Assembly: GCA_050117725.1 (NCBI GenBank)
Contig: JASFME010000116.1
Coordinates: forward strand, 1 to 7,280
Length of the DNA stretch: 7,280 nucleotides
From: JASFJH01 sp050117725
Lineage (GTDB): Bacteria > Pseudomonadota > Gammaproteobacteria > AKS1
Direction: 5' to 3'
Shown: one piece after another, positions 6,551 through 7,280 of the stretch
Layout of the letters: the number at the start of each line of letters is the position of its first letter
Position numbering within the stretch: the first letter of the stretch is position 1
Notes under the pieces: generated by a model
Told to the model about the DNA's origin: nothing
The model's input: the letters and a program-made list of their open reading frames with translations, nothing else
The model's database searches: none
Position numbers and translations under genes: made by a program

Positions 6551-7280
6551 ATGTCTGAAGCTGATATTGGATTGATCGGTCTGGCCGTAATGGGACAGAA
6601 CCTTGTACTGAATATGAATGACCACGGTTTCAAGGTGGCCGTATTCAACCGTACTACATCGAAAGTGGATGAGTTCATGGAGGGGCGCGCCAGTGGAACG
6701 GATATAATCGGGACGCATTCCATTGAGGAACTGGTCAGCAAACTGAAATCACCACGACGGGTTATGATGATGGTGAAGGCCGGCGATGTAGTGGACTCGT
6801 TCATCGATATGCTCGTGCCGCATCTTGACAAGGGCGACATTATTATCGACGGCGGTAACGAGTTATACACGAACACGAATCGCCGTACACGCGAATTGGC
6901 AGAGAAAGGTATCCTTTATATTGGCACCGGCATTTCAGGTGGCGAAGAGGGCGCGCGCAATGGCCCCAGTATCATGCCCGGCGGTAACCCCGATGCATGG
7001 CCGCATGTAAAAGACATCTTCCAGTCGATCGCCGCCAAAGTGGATGATGAACCCTGTTGCGACTGGGTAGGTGAAGAGGGTGCCGGCCAGTATGTAAAAA
7101 TGGTGCATAACGGTATCGAGTACGGTGATATGCAGTTGATCTGCGAGGCCTACGATTTCATGAAGCGCGGTCTGGGTATGGACGCAGATGCCATGCAGAA
7201 GGTGTTTGCCGAATGGAACAAGGGCGTACTCGATTCTTACCTGATAGAGATCACGACAAATATTCTGGGCTTCCGGGATG
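6551..7280 (+). CDS. gnd: 6-phosphogluconate dehydrogenase, NADP-dependent, decarboxylating; 3' end missing
   Basis: The enzyme oxidises and decarboxylates 6-phosphogluconate to ribulose 5-phosphate with formation of NADPH, in the oxidative pentose phosphate pathway. The frame is open from the ATG at 6551 to the window end, giving 243 complete codons of the roughly 470-480 expected, so the C-terminal helical domain is mostly missing. The start is backed by a good Shine-Dalgarno (AAAGGGG at 6539-6545, 5-base gap). The N-terminal Rossmann domain has GLAVMG at 10-15 and NRT at 33-35, the arginine-containing loop that selects NADP. Substrate and catalytic residues are all visible in the register of the well-studied sheep enzyme: Asn103 in DGGNE, Ser129-Gly130-Gly131 in GISGGEEGARNGPS, Lys183 and His186-Asn187 in YVKMVHNGIEYGD, and Glu190. 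The gene diverges from glgA across a 241-base control region. The identification is secure; whether zwf or a similar gene follows cannot be seen. Confidence 0.97.
   Translation, partial: MSEADIGLIGLAVMGQNLVLNMNDHGFKVAVFNRTTSKVDEFMEGRASGTDIIGTHSIEELVSKLKSPRRVMMMVKAGDVVDSFIDMLVPHLDKGDIIIDGGNELYTNTNRRTRELAEKGILYIGTGISGGEEGARNGPSIMPGGNPDAWPHVKDIFQSIAAKVDDEPCCDWVGEEGAGQYVKMVHNGIEYGDMQLICEAYDFMKRGLGMDADAMQKVFAEWNKGVLDSYLIEITTNILGFRD

Noticed and set aside
6962..6967. GGCCCC inside gnd as a counterpart of the E. coli internal sequence that pairs with the gnd ribosome binding site
   Set aside because: Only five bases pair with the Shine-Dalgarno and the position, near codon 138, differs from that in E. 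coli; chance is sufficient.
1..7280. Mobile elements, CRISPR repeats, tRNA or rRNA genes, phage or defence genes
   Set aside because: Almost all bases belong to six recognised housekeeping genes or short intergenic gaps, and no terminal repeats, repeat arrays or RNA gene signatures were seen.

Overview
The window is an ordinary, tightly packed stretch of bacterial chromosome carrying six core-metabolism genes: panB (5' end cut off by the window edge), panC, panD, ppc, glgA and gnd (3' end cut off). The proteins resemble Gammaproteobacteria. PanB can be numbered one-for-one on the 264-residue E. coli enzyme, PanD on the 126-residue one, and the 6-phosphogluconate dehydrogenase is of the long NADP type. 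The moderately high G+C, the 928-residue PEP carboxylase and the glgA/gnd neighbourhood would suit an environmental lineage such as Chromatiales-type bacteria, but that placement is inference and the species cannot be named from the sequence alone.

Layout. Positions 1-1880 read rightward: panB and panC are 3 bases apart and probably coupled; panD follows after 116 bases and has its own well-formed sigma-70-type promoter. Positions 1946-6309 read leftward: glgA is followed by ppc after about 100 bases, and a perfect TATAAT lies in that gap. panD and ppc converge with only 65 bases between their stop codons. From 6310 to 6550 lies a 241-base divergent control region: a promoter for glgA (leftward) and one for gnd (rightward) overlap on a 19-bp perfect dyad. 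gnd then runs rightward off the window with a leader of about 140 bases that contains a hairpin just before its Shine-Dalgarno site.

How the genes fit together. PanB makes ketopantoate, PanD makes beta-alanine from aspartate, and PanC joins pantoate to beta-alanine to give pantothenate, the coenzyme A precursor. PEP carboxylase refills oxaloacetate and hence aspartate, the PanD substrate. GlgA stores glucose as glycogen while Gnd oxidises 6-phosphogluconate to ribulose 5-phosphate and NADPH, so the divergent pair sits at a store-or-oxidise branch.

No mobile element, CRISPR array, RNA gene, phage gene or defence system was seen, and no undescribed system is evident. The features most worth testing are the small regulatory structures, above all the shared glgA/gnd control region.
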